Shown: piece after piece, positions 26,391 to 35,997 of the stretch
Position numbering within the stretch: position 1 is the first letter of the stretch
How the letters are laid out: every line of letters begins with the position of its first letter
Made by a program: the position numbers and the translations under genes
Assembly: GCA_963847615.1 (NCBI GenBank)
Contig: CAWKAN010000020.1
Location: forward strand, 434,001-498,000
DNA from: Palsa-883 sp963847615
GTDB lineage: Bacteria > Pseudomonadota > Alphaproteobacteria > Acetobacterales > Acetobacteraceae
DNA length: 64,000 bases
Direction: 5' to 3'
Notes under the pieces: model-generated
What the model was told of the DNA's origin: nothing
What the model saw: the letters and a program-made list of their open reading frames with translations, nothing else
Databases searched by the model: none

Positions 26391-27506
26391 CTACCGCTCG
26401 CCCATCGGCTGCACCCGGCCGCCGTCGCCGACCTCGTCGGGCAGGTTGATCGCCACGCGCTGGCCGGCCACCGCGCCCTCGGCCAGCGTCGCGTTGACCC
26501 CATCCGTGCCCGCGACCTTGACGGGCTGCAGGTGCACCGTCTTGTCGCTGCGCAGGTCGGCGATGAACGTGCCTGTGCCGCGCACCACCAGGCCGGCGAC
26601 CGGCACCTCCGGATAGCTGGCCACCGGGATGTGCAGCGTCACATAGGCGAAGCTGCCCGGCACCAGGAAGCGGTCGCGGTTGTCAACCTCCAGCTCCACG
26701 AACAAGGTGCGGGTGCGCGGATCCAGCTCGTCGGAGGTGCGGGCGATCCGTCCCTGCATCCTGCGCTGGGCATTGGCGCCATCGGCCACATCGGCGACGT
26801 CGCCGACATGCACGAACGGCACGTCACGCTGTTCCACGTAGACATCGACCCGCAAGCGGCTCTGATCGGCGATCGTCACGACCGGCTGGTTGCTGGTCTT
26901 GTTGGTGGTGGAATTCTGCACCAGCGTGCCGACATCGACGAAGCGCGCGGTCACCACGCCGTCGAACGGCGCGCGGATCTGCTCATAGGATTTCAACGTG
27001 GCGTATTGCGCCACGCTGGCGATCGCCATGGTGTAGTCGGTCTCGGCCTGGTCCGCCGCCTGGCGGGAGGTCCAGCCGCGCCCCACCAGGTCTTTCGCGC
27101 GCTGCCAGTTGCGCTGCTTGTTCTGCAGGTCGCGCACCGCGCTTTCGTATTGCTGGTCGGTCTCCACCGAGGCAACGGTCGCCACAAGTTGGTCGGCCCG
27201 CACGACGTCGCCGCGGTCGACGGCGATCCTGGTGACGTAGCCGCTGACCTTGCTGTACAGCGTGACCGCCTGATAGGGCCGCGTGTCGCCGAGCAACCGG
27301 ATCAGCCGCTCCTTCGGCCCCTGGGTCACCGTCGCCACCTGCACCACCGGCCCGCGTGCCACGACCTCGGCCAGCGCCTCGCGCGAGGCCGACAGGGCGC
27401 TGGCCTTGTCATGCCACATGCGCCACGCCGCCAGCGCCGCGCCACCGACCAGTGCGATGCCGGCGACATACAGCAGGAGGCTTGCGAAACGACCACGTCT
27501 AGCCAT
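26391..27506 (-). CDS. RND efflux periplasmic adaptor (HlyD/MFP family)
   Basis: 371 residues from MARRGRFASLLLYVAG, an N-terminal membrane anchor. The barrel-sandwich hybrid has PYQAVTLYSKVSGYVTRIAVDRGDVV and its closing half IRAPFDGVVTARFVDVGTLV. Between them is a helical hairpin (QYESAVRDLQNKQRNWQRAK). The beta-barrel LRVDVYVEQRDVPFVHVGD follows. The ATG lies inside the end of the pump gene (8-base overlap), so the pump is translated first. It would link the inner membrane pump to an outer-membrane channel that is not encoded here. Confidence 0.9.
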   Translation of the reverse strand: MARRGRFASLLLYVAGIALVGGAALAAWRMWHDKASALSASREALAEVVARGPVVQVATVTQGPKERLIRLLGDTRPYQAVTLYSKVSGYVTRIAVDRGDVVRADQLVATVASVETDQQYESAVRDLQNKQRNWQRAKDLVGRGWTSRQAADQAETDYTMAIASVAQYATLKSYEQIRAPFDGVVTARFVDVGTLVQNSTTNKTSNQPVVTIADQSRLRVDVYVEQRDVPFVHVGDVADVADGANAQRRMQGRIARTSDELDPRTRTLFVELEVDNRDRFLVPGSFAYVTLHIPVASYPEVPVAGLVVRGTGTFIADLRSDKTVHLQPVKVAGTDGVNATLAEGAVAGQRVAINLPDEVGDGGRVQPMGER

Positions 27507-30500
27507 GTGACGGTTCTCCGGACGACGGGTTTCCACGCGGGGGCTGTCCGGGCGGCGGGTCTCCGGCATCGGCCGCGCCGGCCGCCTCCGCGGCAAAGCG
27601 CGCGTCGAGCATATGCAGGGTCGGCGGCTTGCGCCGCAGCAGGGTATAGAAGATCGGCACGATGAACAGCGTGGCGAAGGTCGCCACCACCAGCCCGCCG
27701 ATCACCGCGCGGCCCAGTGGTGCGTTCTGCTCGCCTGCCTCGCCCAGGCCCAGCGCCATCGGCACCATGCCGATGATCATCGCCAGCGCCGTCATCATCA
27801 CCGGACGCAGCCGGATCGTTCCGGCACCTACCACCGCCTCGGTCACCGACAGCGTGCCGCGGGCGCGCAGATCGTTGGCGAAGCTGACCACCAGAATCGA
27901 GTTCGACACCGAAATGCCGATCGTCATGATCGCGCCCATCAGCGATTCGACGTTGATCGTCGTGCCGGTCAGCGCCAGCATCCAGACGACGCCGATCAGC
28001 CCGCCGGGCACCGCCATCATGATGATGAACGGATCGACCCAGGACTGGAACAGGATCACCAGCAGCGCATAGACCAGGATCACCGCCAGGATCATCCCCA
28101 GTGCCAGGCTGCGGAACGAGGCCTGCATCACCTCGTTCTGGCCGCGGATGTCGATGTGCGTGGTGATCGGCAGGCCCTTGCCGATCTCGTTGATCGCCGC
28201 CTGGATGTCGCCGGCCACCGAGCCCAGATCGCGCCCGTCGACATTGGCGGCGATGTCCAGCTCCCGCTGCACCGTGTAGTGGTTCACCGATTCCAGGCTG
28301 GACCGCGGATACACCGTGGCGACGTCGCCCAGCCGCAGCGTGGGCGCCGCCGGCAGCGCCGCCGGATCGACCGCCGCCAGCGGGCCGGGCGCGCTGACCG
28401 AGGTATCAAGCAGGTCCTGCACCGAATTGATCCGGTCCTGCCGGGTCTGCACCGCCACCGAGTAGTTCACGTTGTTCTGCGGATTGAGGAAGAAGTTCGG
28501 CGACACCAGCACCGAGGACGACAGCGAGGTCAGCATGTTGTTCGCCACGTCGCGCTGCGACACGCGCAGCTTGGCGGCCCGCAGCCGATCGACGTCGATC
28601 TGCAGCGCCGGGTAGTTCAGCACCTGCGCCAGATGCGCATCGGCCACCCCCGGGATGGTTTTCATGCGTTGCAGCAGGCGCTGCGCCAGGACATAGGAGC
28701 GGGCGAAGTTCACGTCCTGGATCTGCACGTCGATCGGCGCCGGCAGGCCGAAATTCAGCACCTGGCTGACAATGTCCGCGGTCTGGAAGTAGAACAGGCT
28801 GCCCGGGAATCGCGGCGGCAGGCGCTCGCGGATCGCCCGCATGTAGCCGACCGTCGGATGATGCCCGGGAGCCAGCGAGATCAGGATCTCGGCGTCCATC
28901 GAACCGACATTGTCGCTCGGCACGAAGGCCAGGTTGAACGACAGCGGCACGCCGATATTGTCGTTGATGGTCTGCAGTTCGTCAGCCGGAATGATCTTGC
29001 GGATCTGGTTCTCGACCTGCAGCACCAGCCGCTCGGTCTCCTCCAACCGCGTGCCGGGCGGCGCGCGATAGTGCAGCTTGAGCAGCCCGACATCGGCGCT
29101 CGGGAAGAAGTCCAGGCCGATCGCGCCGGCAACGCCCGCTGTCACCGCCAGCAGGCCGGCGAAGCACAGCAGCACGAAGCCGCGGTGGTGCAGCGCGCCT
29201 TCCAGCAACCCGCCATAGAAGCGGCGAAACCGGTCAAAGCCGCGATCGAACAGGCCGAACAAGCCGCGCGGCGGACCGTGGTGCTGAGTGTCCGACGCCA
29301 ACAGGAAGCGCGCGAAGCTCGGCACCACGGTGAAGCTCAGCACATAGGACGCCAACATGCAGAACACGACGGTCAGCGCCAGCGGAATGAACAGGTAGCG
29401 GGCGACGCCGAACAGCAGCACCACGGGGAAGAAGACGATGCAGATGGCCAGCGTCGCGACGGTCAGCGGCTGGATCACCTCGCCGGCGCCGTCCAGGATC
29501 GCCACGGTCAGCGTCTTGCCGTGCGACAGGTTGCGATGGATGTTCTCGATCGTCACGGTGGCGTTATCGACCAGCAGCCCGATCGCCAGCGCCAGCCCGC
29601 CCAGGGTCATCAGGTTGATCGTGTTGCCGGCCAGGAACAGGCAGACGATGCCGGCGAAGATCGACAGCGGGATCGAGGCCGAAACGATCACCGTGTTGCG
29701 CCAACTGCCCAGGAACACCAGGATCAGCACGGACACCAGGATCGAGGAGATCACCGCCTCGCGGATCACGTTCTGCACCGCGGCGCGCACGAACACCGAC
29801 TGGTCGAAATCCAGCTTCAGCTCCAGCCCGCCGGGCGCCGCCGCCTGGATCTCTGGCAGCGCGTCGCGCGCGGCGTCCACCACCGCAAGGGTCGAGGCGT
29901 CGGCGTGCTTCAGGATCGCCAGGTAGACCGCGCGGCGGCCATTGACGTGCACGATGTTGGTCTGTGTGGCGAAGCTGTCGGACACATGCCCGACATCTCC
30001 GATGGTGACCGGCACGCCGTCAAACACGCCGATCGGCAGCGCGTTGAACTGCTCGATGTCCGACGGGCTGGAGTTGAGCTGCACATTGTATTCGCGCCCA
30101 CCCAGGCGCGCCGTGCCCGCCGGCACGATGACGTTGGAAGACTGCAGCGCGTTCACCACGTCGGTCAGCGTGAAGCCCTTCGCCGCCAGCAGCGCCGGAT
30201 CGACATCGACGATCATCTGCCGCTGCTTGCCGCCGAACGGCGCCGGCGTGGACAGGCCCGGAATGGTGAACAGCTTCACCCGGATGAAATTCAGGCTGTA
30301 GTCGAAAATCTGCTGCTCGCTGAGGCTGCGCGAGGCCATCGTCAGTTGCACCACCGGCACGTTCGAGGCGTTGAACTGGATCACCGCCGGCGGCTGCATC
30401 CCCGGCGGCGCACCGCGCAGGATCGAGTTGTTGACCGAGGAAATCTGCGCGATCGCACCGCCGATGTCGGTGCCGGGTTGGAAATAGACCTTCAGGATGC

Positions 30501-30771
30501 CGATGCCGGGGATCGACTGCGATTCGATGCGGGAGATGCCGTTGACCGTGGTGGAATAGGCCCGCTCGCTGATGAAGACGACGCGGCGCTCCATGTCCTC
30601 GGTGGTCAGGCCGGGATAATTCCACGCCACCAGCACGACCGGGATGTCGATGACCGGGAAGATGTCGACGATCATCCGCGTGATCGACAGCGCGCCGAGC
30701 AGGATGATCAGCATCGCGGCGATCGCGGACGTGTAGGGTCGGCGCAACGCAAGGCGCACCAGACCGATCAT
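27499..30771 (-). CDS. RND family efflux transporter permease
   Basis: 1090 residues with the AcrB-type plan: 12 membrane helices and two large periplasmic loops. The start MIGLVRLALRRPYTSAIAAM is helix 1. SVNNSILRGAPPGM and the long loop with FNASNVPVVQLTMAS follow. Helix 4 contains GLALAIGLLVDNATVTIENI, with the proton-relay Asp of the GxxxDNA motif. The final repeat has GAIMTIGISVSNSILVVSFAND. The start near 30771 is chosen at the first helix; residues further upstream lie in a palindromic repeat. The gene order pump-then-adaptor is the reverse of acrAB. The substrate is unknown. The 3.3-kb frame is fully intact. Confidence 0.92.
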   Translation of the reverse strand: MIGLVRLALRRPYTSAIAAMLIILLGALSITRMIVDIFPVIDIPVVLVAWNYPGLTTEDMERRVVFISERAYSTTVNGISRIESQSIPGIGILKVYFQPGTDIGGAIAQISSVNNSILRGAPPGMQPPAVIQFNASNVPVVQLTMASRSLSEQQIFDYSLNFIRVKLFTIPGLSTPAPFGGKQRQMIVDVDPALLAAKGFTLTDVVNALQSSNVIVPAGTARLGGREYNVQLNSSPSDIEQFNALPIGVFDGVPVTIGDVGHVSDSFATQTNIVHVNGRRAVYLAILKHADASTLAVVDAARDALPEIQAAAPGGLELKLDFDQSVFVRAAVQNVIREAVISSILVSVLILVFLGSWRNTVIVSASIPLSIFAGIVCLFLAGNTINLMTLGGLALAIGLLVDNATVTIENIHRNLSHGKTLTVAILDGAGEVIQPLTVATLAICIVFFPVVLLFGVARYLFIPLALTVVFCMLASYVLSFTVVPSFARFLLASDTQHHGPPRGLFGLFDRGFDRFRRFYGGLLEGALHHRGFVLLCFAGLLAVTAGVAGAIGLDFFPSADVGLLKLHYRAPPGTRLEETERLVLQVENQIRKIIPADELQTINDNIGVPLSFNLAFVPSDNVGSMDAEILISLAPGHHPTVGYMRAIRERLPPRFPGSLFYFQTADIVSQVLNFGLPAPIDVQIQDVNFARSYVLAQRLLQRMKTIPGVADAHLAQVLNYPALQIDVDRLRAAKLRVSQRDVANNMLTSLSSSVLVSPNFFLNPQNNVNYSVAVQTRQDRINSVQDLLDTSVSAPGPLAAVDPAALPAAPTLRLGDVATVYPRSSLESVNHYTVQRELDIAANVDGRDLGSVAGDIQAAINEIGKGLPITTHIDIRGQNEVMQASFRSLALGMILAVILVYALLVILFQSWVDPFIIMMAVPGGLIGVVWMLALTGTTINVESLMGAIMTIGISVSNSILVVSFANDLRARGTLSVTEAVVGAGTIRLRPVMMTALAMIIGMVPMALGLGEAGEQNAPLGRAVIGGLVVATFATLFIVPIFYTLLRRKPPTLHMLDARFAAEAAGAADAGDPPPGQPPRGNPSSGEPSHG

Positions 30772-30856
30772 GCGGGGCCCCCAGGAGACGGCGGCAAGCG
30801 CGGCGCCAGTTCCGCCGCAATTATCGCCGCGGTCACGGTCCAGGGCAATCGGTTGA

Positions 30857-31152
30857 AGGAAGCAAGGCCAGGGGCTTCGCCCCTGGACCCCACCAAGGGG
30901 CGCTGCCCCTTGGAACCCCGCCAAGGGCGAGCTCTTGGAACCCTTCACTGGGCGTGTGGGGAGGGGAAGGGGGCGTAGGGGCGAGGCAAAGGGGCGCCGT
31001 CCGGCATGCCGGACGGCGCCCCTTCGCCTCGCCCCTACGCCCCCTTCCCCTCCCCACACGCCCAGTCATGGAGTCCAGAGGCTCCGCCTCTGGTGGGGGT
31101 CCAGGGGGCAAAGCCCCCTGGTGGGGTCCGGGGCGAAGCCCCGCCCTGGCTT
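30857..31152. repeat. Hairpin-bead palindrome copy D
   Basis: The core 30947-31066 is a 120-bp palindrome with 59 of 60 arm positions matching and centre GCATGC. It has GGGCGTGTGG and CCACACGCCC where copies B and E have GGGAGTGTGG and CCACACTCCC, a two-sided change. It ends 4 bp before the aldo/keto reductase stop. Confidence 0.9.
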
Positions 31153-31155
31153 CCC

Positions 31156-32100
31156 TCAGCCGGCGGTGATGCGGTCGATCTCGGCCAGTTCCGCCGAGGA
31201 CAGTGTCCAGCCGCCGGCCTTGACGTTCTGTTCCAGTTGCTCGGGGCGGGTCGCGCCGGCGATCACGCTGGCCACCGGCGCCTGCGCCAGCAGCCAACTG
31301 AACGCGAGTTCCAGCAGCGTGTGGCCGTGCTGCTCGGCAAAGTCGCCAAGCTTCTCGGCGATCGGCCAGTTGCGCTCGGTCAGGTAACGGTCGGCCAGCC
31401 GCTGCGTGCCGGCGAACCTTGTGCCCGCCGGCAGGGCGGCGTTGCGCCGGTACTTGCCGGTCAGCAGGCCGCTGGCGAGCGGAAAGAACGGCAGCAGGCC
31501 CATGCCGTATTGCAGCATCGCCGGCTTCAGTTGCGGTTCGACGACGTGGCGCACCAGCAGCGAATACTCGTCCTGGCAGGACACGAAGGCGTTCAGGTTG
31601 TTCGCCTTGGCGGTCCACTGCGCCTCCACCACCTGCCAGGCGGGGAAGTTGGAACAGCCGATGTAGCGCACCTTGCCGTGGCGTACCAGGTCGTCGAGCG
31701 CGCGCAGCGTCTCCTCGATCGGCGTGCGCGGGTCGGGCTGGTGGATCTGGTACAGGTCGAACCAGTCGGTGCGCAGCCGGCGCAGACTGTCCTCGACCGC
31801 CTGCATGATGTAACGCCGGGCGCCGCCGACCTTCACCCCGACATCGTCCATCGGCATGCCGAACTTGGTGGCCAGCACGAGGCGTTTGCGGTCGTCGCCG
31901 AGGATCTTCCCCATGACCGTTTCGGACCCGCCGCGATTGCCATAGGTGTCGGCGGTGTCGAACAGCGTGATGCCGAGGTCGAGCGCCTTGTGGATCACCG
32001 CGCGCGTGGCGTCGTCGTCGATCCGCCCGCCGAAGTTGTTGCAGCCCAGGCCGATGGCCGAGACGCGCAGGCCGGACCGGCCCAGGTTGCGAATTTCCAT
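31156..32100 (-). CDS. Aldo/keto reductase
   Basis: 314 residues. The barrel start is NLGRSGLRVSAIGLGCNNFGG, the catalytic Asp/Tyr pair is in TLFDTADTYGNRGGSE, the Lys in RLVLATKFGM and the His in DLYQIHQPDPRTPIEE. The NADPH end reads VIAGATRPEQLEQNVKA. It resembles the YghZ/Tas-like branch. It reduces aldehydes or ketones in the cytosol; the substrate is not readable. A repeat copy lies directly after the stop, and the ribosomal operon upstream is probably separate. Confidence 0.9.
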   Translation of the reverse strand: MEIRNLGRSGLRVSAIGLGCNNFGGRIDDDATRAVIHKALDLGITLFDTADTYGNRGGSETVMGKILGDDRKRLVLATKFGMPMDDVGVKVGGARRYIMQAVEDSLRRLRTDWFDLYQIHQPDPRTPIEETLRALDDLVRHGKVRYIGCSNFPAWQVVEAQWTAKANNLNAFVSCQDEYSLLVRHVVEPQLKPAMLQYGMGLLPFFPLASGLLTGKYRRNAALPAGTRFAGTQRLADRYLTERNWPIAEKLGDFAEQHGHTLLELAFSWLLAQAPVASVIAGATRPEQLEQNVKAGGWTLSSAELAEIDRITAG

Positions 32101-32276
32101 CGAGGTGGTTCCTCTGGCTGTGCCGTTGGTGCGACGCGCAGCTTCGCAAGCGCGGCCAGCGGCGTCAAAGACCCGCGCCTTGGTGCGGCCACGCCGGCAC
32201 CCTGGCAGGCACCCACCCCGGTCCCCACGGGCACCGCCCGCGCGCCGGCGCGAAACACCGCCACGCGCCGACCGAC

Positions 32277-32297
32277 GACCTGGCGAAGCGCCAGGTC
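32277..32297 (-). terminator. Hairpin after rplI
   Basis: GACCTGGCG-AAG-CGCCAGGTC is a perfect 9-bp stem with a 3-base loop, ten bases past the rplI stop. No T-run follows on the minus strand, so it is a candidate only. Confidence 0.4.
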
Positions 32298-32307
32298 CAG
32301 CCCGGAT

Positions 32308-32877
32308 TCAGACCTCGGGCTGCGGCGCGACGCCGGGGTCGAGGAACGCCTCCAGCTCGGCGGGCGCCGCTTCTTCCGGCTCCGCGCCCACGGCTTCGCC
32401 GCGCGCCTGCTTCTCGGCCTCTTCCTGGCTGCGGGCGACGTTGACGGTGACCGGGATCGACACCTCGGGGTGCAGCCCCACGCGCACGCGGGCCAGGCCC
32501 AGCAGCTTGATCGGGTGTTCCAGCACCACCTGCGTGCGGCCGACCGTCAGGCCGGCGGCGGTGCAGGCGTCGGCGATGTCGCGCGCCGAGACCGAGCCAT
32601 ACAGGCTGCCGGCCTCACCCGCCTGGCGGATGATCACCACCGTCAGCGCACCGATGCGCTCGGCGACGCGCTCGGCTTCCTCGCGCCGCTTCAGGTTCTG
32701 CGCCTCCAACTGCACGCGCTCCTGCTCGAAGCGGGCCAGGTTGTCCTTGTTGGCGCGCAGCGCCTTCTTCTGCGGCAGCAGATAGTTGCGGGCGTAACCG
32801 GGCTTCACCTTCACCAGTTCACCCATCTGCCCAAGCTTTTCGACCCGCTGGAGCAGGATCAGTTCCACGGCGGCCAT
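32308..32877 (-). CDS. rplI: 50S ribosomal protein L9
   Basis: 189 residues. The N-terminal domain is MAAVELILLQRVEKLGQMGE then VKVKPGYARNYLLPQKKAL, the L9 signature. A long connecting helix (EQERVQLEAQNLKRREEAER) leads to the C-terminal rRNA-binding domain with GSVSARDIADA and the strand LGLARVRVGLHPEVSIPVTV. The acidic tail is longer than in E. coli L9, as is common in alphaproteobacteria. It is the third gene of rpsF-rpsR-rplI. Confidence 0.97.
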   Translation of the reverse strand: MAAVELILLQRVEKLGQMGELVKVKPGYARNYLLPQKKALRANKDNLARFEQERVQLEAQNLKRREEAERVAERIGALTVVIIRQAGEAGSLYGSVSARDIADACTAAGLTVGRTQVVLEHPIKLLGLARVRVGLHPEVSIPVTVNVARSQEEAEKQARGEAVGAEPEEAAPAELEAFLDPGVAPQPEV

Positions 32878-32887
32878 GGCGCGCTCC

Positions 32888-33166
32888 TCAGGTCAGGACG
32901 TAGGGCAGCAGGCCGAGGAACCGCGCGCGCTTGATGGCGACGGCGAGCTCGCGCTGCTTCTTGGCGGAGACGGCGGTGATGCGGCTGGGCACGATCTTGC
33001 CGCGCTCCGACAGGAAGCGCGACAGCAGGCGCACGTCCTTGTAGTCGATCTTCGGCGCGTTCGGGCCGGAGAACGGGCAGGACTTGCGGCGGCGATAGAA
33101 CGGCCGGCGGGCGCCGACGGCGGCGCGGCGGGCGGCGGGATTGACGTCGTCAGTGCTGTCGGACAT
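32888..33166 (-). CDS. rpsR: 30S ribosomal protein S18
   Basis: 92 residues. It has FYRRRKSCPFSGPNAPKIDYKD, then LLSRFLSERGKIVPSRITAV and KKQRELAVAIKRARFLGLLP, the full S18 pattern. The Cys after RRRKS is part of the zinc-type S18 N-terminus, but only one Cys is kept. GGAGGAATAG precedes the ATG at 33166. It sits between rpsF and rplI with 4- and 10-bp gaps. Confidence 0.97.
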   Translation of the reverse strand: MSDSTDDVNPAARRAAVGARRPFYRRRKSCPFSGPNAPKIDYKDVRLLSRFLSERGKIVPSRITAVSAKKQRELAVAIKRARFLGLLPYVLT

Positions 33167-33170
33167 CGGC

Positions 33171-33635
33171 CTATTCCTCCAATCCGGCGCGGAAGTCGTC
33201 GCGCGGCTCGTCACGCGCGCGGTACTCCTCGCGATCGTCGGAGCCACGCCGGCGGCCGGAGTCGAAGCGCCCGGGCGGCTTCGGTCCGCGGAAGGTGCGC
33301 TCGCGATCGTCGGAGCGGCGCGACAGGATGGCGGACGGTGCCTCCTCGATCGCCGGGACGCGGATCGTCATGAAGCGCAGCACGTCCTCGTTCAGCCGCA
33401 GCTGGCGTTCCATTTCGGTCACGAAGGCCGGCTGCGCGTCGAGGCCGAGCAGCATGTAGTGGCCCTTGCGGTTCTTCTTGATCCGGTAGGCGAGGCTGCG
33501 CAGGCCCCAGTACTCGCGCTTCTTCACGGCACCGCCATCGGCCTCGAGCTGGCCGGCGATGCCGTCGGCGATCACGTCGACCTGCTGCTGCGTGACGTCG
33601 TTGCGTGCAATGAGCACGCATTCATAAAGCGGCAT
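33171..33635 (-). CDS. rpsF: 30S ribosomal protein S6
   Basis: 154 residues beginning MPLYECVLIARNDVTQQQVD, with KKREYWGLRSLAYRIKKNRKGHY in the middle and EDVLRFMTIRV at the end of the fold. A 50-residue Arg/Asp-rich tail follows (RSDDRERTFRGPKPPGR), longer than in E. coli and typical of alphaproteobacterial S6. GAGGGAGACAGCG precedes the ATG at 33635. S6 binds S18 on the 30S platform, matching the operon. Confidence 0.97.
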   Translation of the reverse strand: MPLYECVLIARNDVTQQQVDVIADGIAGQLEADGGAVKKREYWGLRSLAYRIKKNRKGHYMLLGLDAQPAFVTEMERQLRLNEDVLRFMTIRVPAIEEAPSAILSRRSDDRERTFRGPKPPGRFDSGRRRGSDDREEYRARDEPRDDFRAGLEE

Positions 33636-33805
33636 CGCTGTCTCCCTCTGGCTTGTCTCCGCCCTGGCCCCCATGACGTCGTGAGGACCGCGCCCCACCA
33701 TGGGACGTTGAGCATAGCCGGGGCGTGGAGCCGCACCCCCGGCAGGGAAGCCGCGGCGTAAAGCACGGATCGCCACGGGATGCAACGCCAGGGCGATCGG
33801 GCGAC

Positions 33806-34110
33806 CAAAGCAAGGCTGGGGCTTCGCCCCAGACCCCACCAAGGGGCGCTGCCCCTTGGAACCCCGCCAAGGGCGAGCCCTTGGAACCCTTCACTGGGAG
33901 TGTGGGGAGGGGAAGGGGGCGCGGGGGCGAGGCGAAGGGGCGCCGTCCGGCGTGCCGGACGGCGCCCCCTCGCCTCGCCCCCGCGCCCCCTTCCCCTCCC
34001 CACACTCCCAGTCATGGAGTTCAGAGGCTCCGCCTCTGGTGGGGGGTCCAGGGGGGCAACGCCCCCCTGGCGGGGTTCGGGGCGGAGCCCCGGCCTTGCC
34101 TTGCCCCCGA
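33806..34110. repeat. Hairpin-bead palindrome copy E
   Basis: The core 33893-34012 is 120 bp, with arms differing at one position and centre GCGTGC. The stem segment GCGCGGGGGCGAGG pairs with CCTCGCCCCCGCGC, whereas copy B uses GCGGGTGGGCGCGG with its own complement. It lies between the ptsI 3' end and the rpsF promoter region. Confidence 0.9.
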
Positions 34111-34127
34111 TGGCCCAGGTGCCGGCG

Positions 34128-35997
34128 TCACTCCGCAGATCGCGTCACGAAGCCCGTCACCATTTCGGCGATCACCGCGGCGTCCGCCTGCTCCATCACC
34201 CGCCGCGCCAAGCGCGCGCAGGCGTCGATATCCACGGCGCGCACCACCTGCTTCACCCGCGGCACCGCGGCGGCATTCATGCTGAAGCTGCGCAGTCCCA
34301 GCCCAGCAGCAGCGGCGTCAGGCGCGGGTTGCCGGCCATCTCGCCGCAGACGCAGACCGGCATGCGCATGCGCAGCGCCGCCTCGGTGGCGAACTGCACC
34401 AGGCGCAGCACCGCCGGGTGCAGCGGGTCGTACAGCGCGGCCACGTCGCTCTCGCCGCGATCCACCGCCAGGGTGTAGGCGGTCAGGTCGTTGGTGCCGA
34501 TGGCGAAGAAATCCGCCTCCAGCGCCAGCGCGTCGGCCGACAGCGCGGCGCCGGGCGTCTCGATCATGATGCCCAGCGGCGGCAGCTTCTCCGGCAGCCG
34601 CTCGCCGCGCCGGCGCAGCCGCCGCGCCACGCGTTCGTATGTCTCGCGCGCCGCCCGCACCTCGGCGACCGTCGTCACCATCGGCAGCAGCACGCGCACC
34701 GGCCCGAACGCGGCGGCGCGCAGGATGGCGGCGAGCTGGGTCTCGAACAGCTCCGGCTGGCGCAGCAGCAGGCGGATGCCGCGCAGGCCGAGCGCCGGGT
34801 TGGCGTCGGCGATCTCCGGCACGATGCCGGCGGCTCGCCAGCGCCTCGATCTCCTTCTCGCCGCCCCAGTCGAGCACGCGGATGGTGACGGGTCGCCCTC
34901 CATCGCCTCGACGATGCTGCGGTAGGTCTCGGTCTGGGTGTCCTCGTCGGGCACGGTTTCGCGGTTCATGAACAGGAACTCGGTGCGCAGCAGGCCGATG
35001 CCGTGCGGCGCCGGACTGGGCGATCTGCGGCAGCTCGATCGGCAGCTCCAGGTTGGCCTGCAGCTCGACCGTCTGCGCCGTCCTGGGTTTCCGCCGGCAG
35101 CCGGCGCAGCCGGGCGTAGCGCTGGCGCTCGCGGGCGAAGGCGGTGACGGCGCGGCGGGCGGCGGCGAGCGTCGCCGGCGTGGGGTTCAGCACCACCGTG
35201 CCGGCGGCGCCGTCGACCACGACGAGGTCGCCCGGCCGGATCGCCTGCGCCAGCCCGGCGGCGCCGAGCACCGCCGGCACGCCAAGCGCGCGCAGCATGA
35301 CGCGCGGTGTGCCCCTCGGCGCCGCCTTCCTCGGCGGCCACGCCGGCGAGCCGCGCGGGATCGAGCAGCGCCGCATCGGCCGGGCGCAGCGACTCGCTGA
35401 CCAGCACCGCGCCTGTCGGGCAGGCCGGCGAAACTGCGGAACGGCGCGCGGGTCAGGTTGCGCACCAGGCGCCGGCCGATCTCGCGCACCTCGTCGGCGC
35501 GGCGGGTGCAGGCCCGGCGCGGTCCTCGGCGGACATGCCGGGCGCCGCCTGGGCCAGGATCGCCTCGGCGATCGCGTCGGCTTCCTCGACCACGGCGGAT
35601 TCGGCGCTGAAGCAGCAGTCTCGTCGATCCGCCGGCGGACGCCGCGGACCAGCCGGGACGGGCCGATCATGCGCAGATAGGCGTCGATCAGCGGCGCGAT
35701 CTCCTGCTGGCTTTCCTCCGGCAGGATGGCGAGGCGGGCGCGCAGCTTGACCAGCTGCTTGCGCGACTGGGCGATGGCGGCGTCGAACCGGGCGCCCTCG
35801 GCGGCGGTGTCGGCGGCCTGGATCTTGTGGCGGGTGACCTCGACCGCGGGTTCCGAGGCGGTGAAGACCGGGCCGATGGCGACGCCCGGGGAGATCGGGA
35901 TGCCGGCGAAGCGGCGCTCCGGCCGCGGCTCGGCCGCGCCGGTCTGGCGCGCCAGACGCTGGTGCTGCGGCGGCGGTGGGGTGGGCGGCTGGCTCAT
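34128..35997 (-). pseudogene. ptsI: Phosphoenolpyruvate-protein phosphotransferase (PTS enzyme I), about nine frameshifts
   Basis: The joined frames give a 600-residue EI. The start is FAGIPISPGVAIGPVF, followed by the HPr-binding helical part (YLRMIGPSRLVRG), the phosphohistidine region EEGGAEGHTA then MLRALGVPAVLGAAGL, and GIGLLRTEFLFMNRETVPDE. DWGGEKEIEALAS, ALGLRGIRLLL and CVCGEMAGNP belong to the PEP-binding barrel. There is no GAF domain, so it is PtsI-like rather than PtsP. Breaks lie near 35620, 35515, 35414, 35300, 35070, 35012, 34893, 34834 and 34298. All barrel motifs survive, which is unlike a decayed gene. EI passes phosphate from PEP to HPr; neither HPr nor EIIA is in the window. 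Confidence 0.82.

Noticed and set aside
27613..30978. 1121-codon plus-strand frame opposite the RND pump
   Set aside because: It is His/Arg/Gln-rich antisense of a clear RND transporter; composition and lack of motifs mark it as a shadow.
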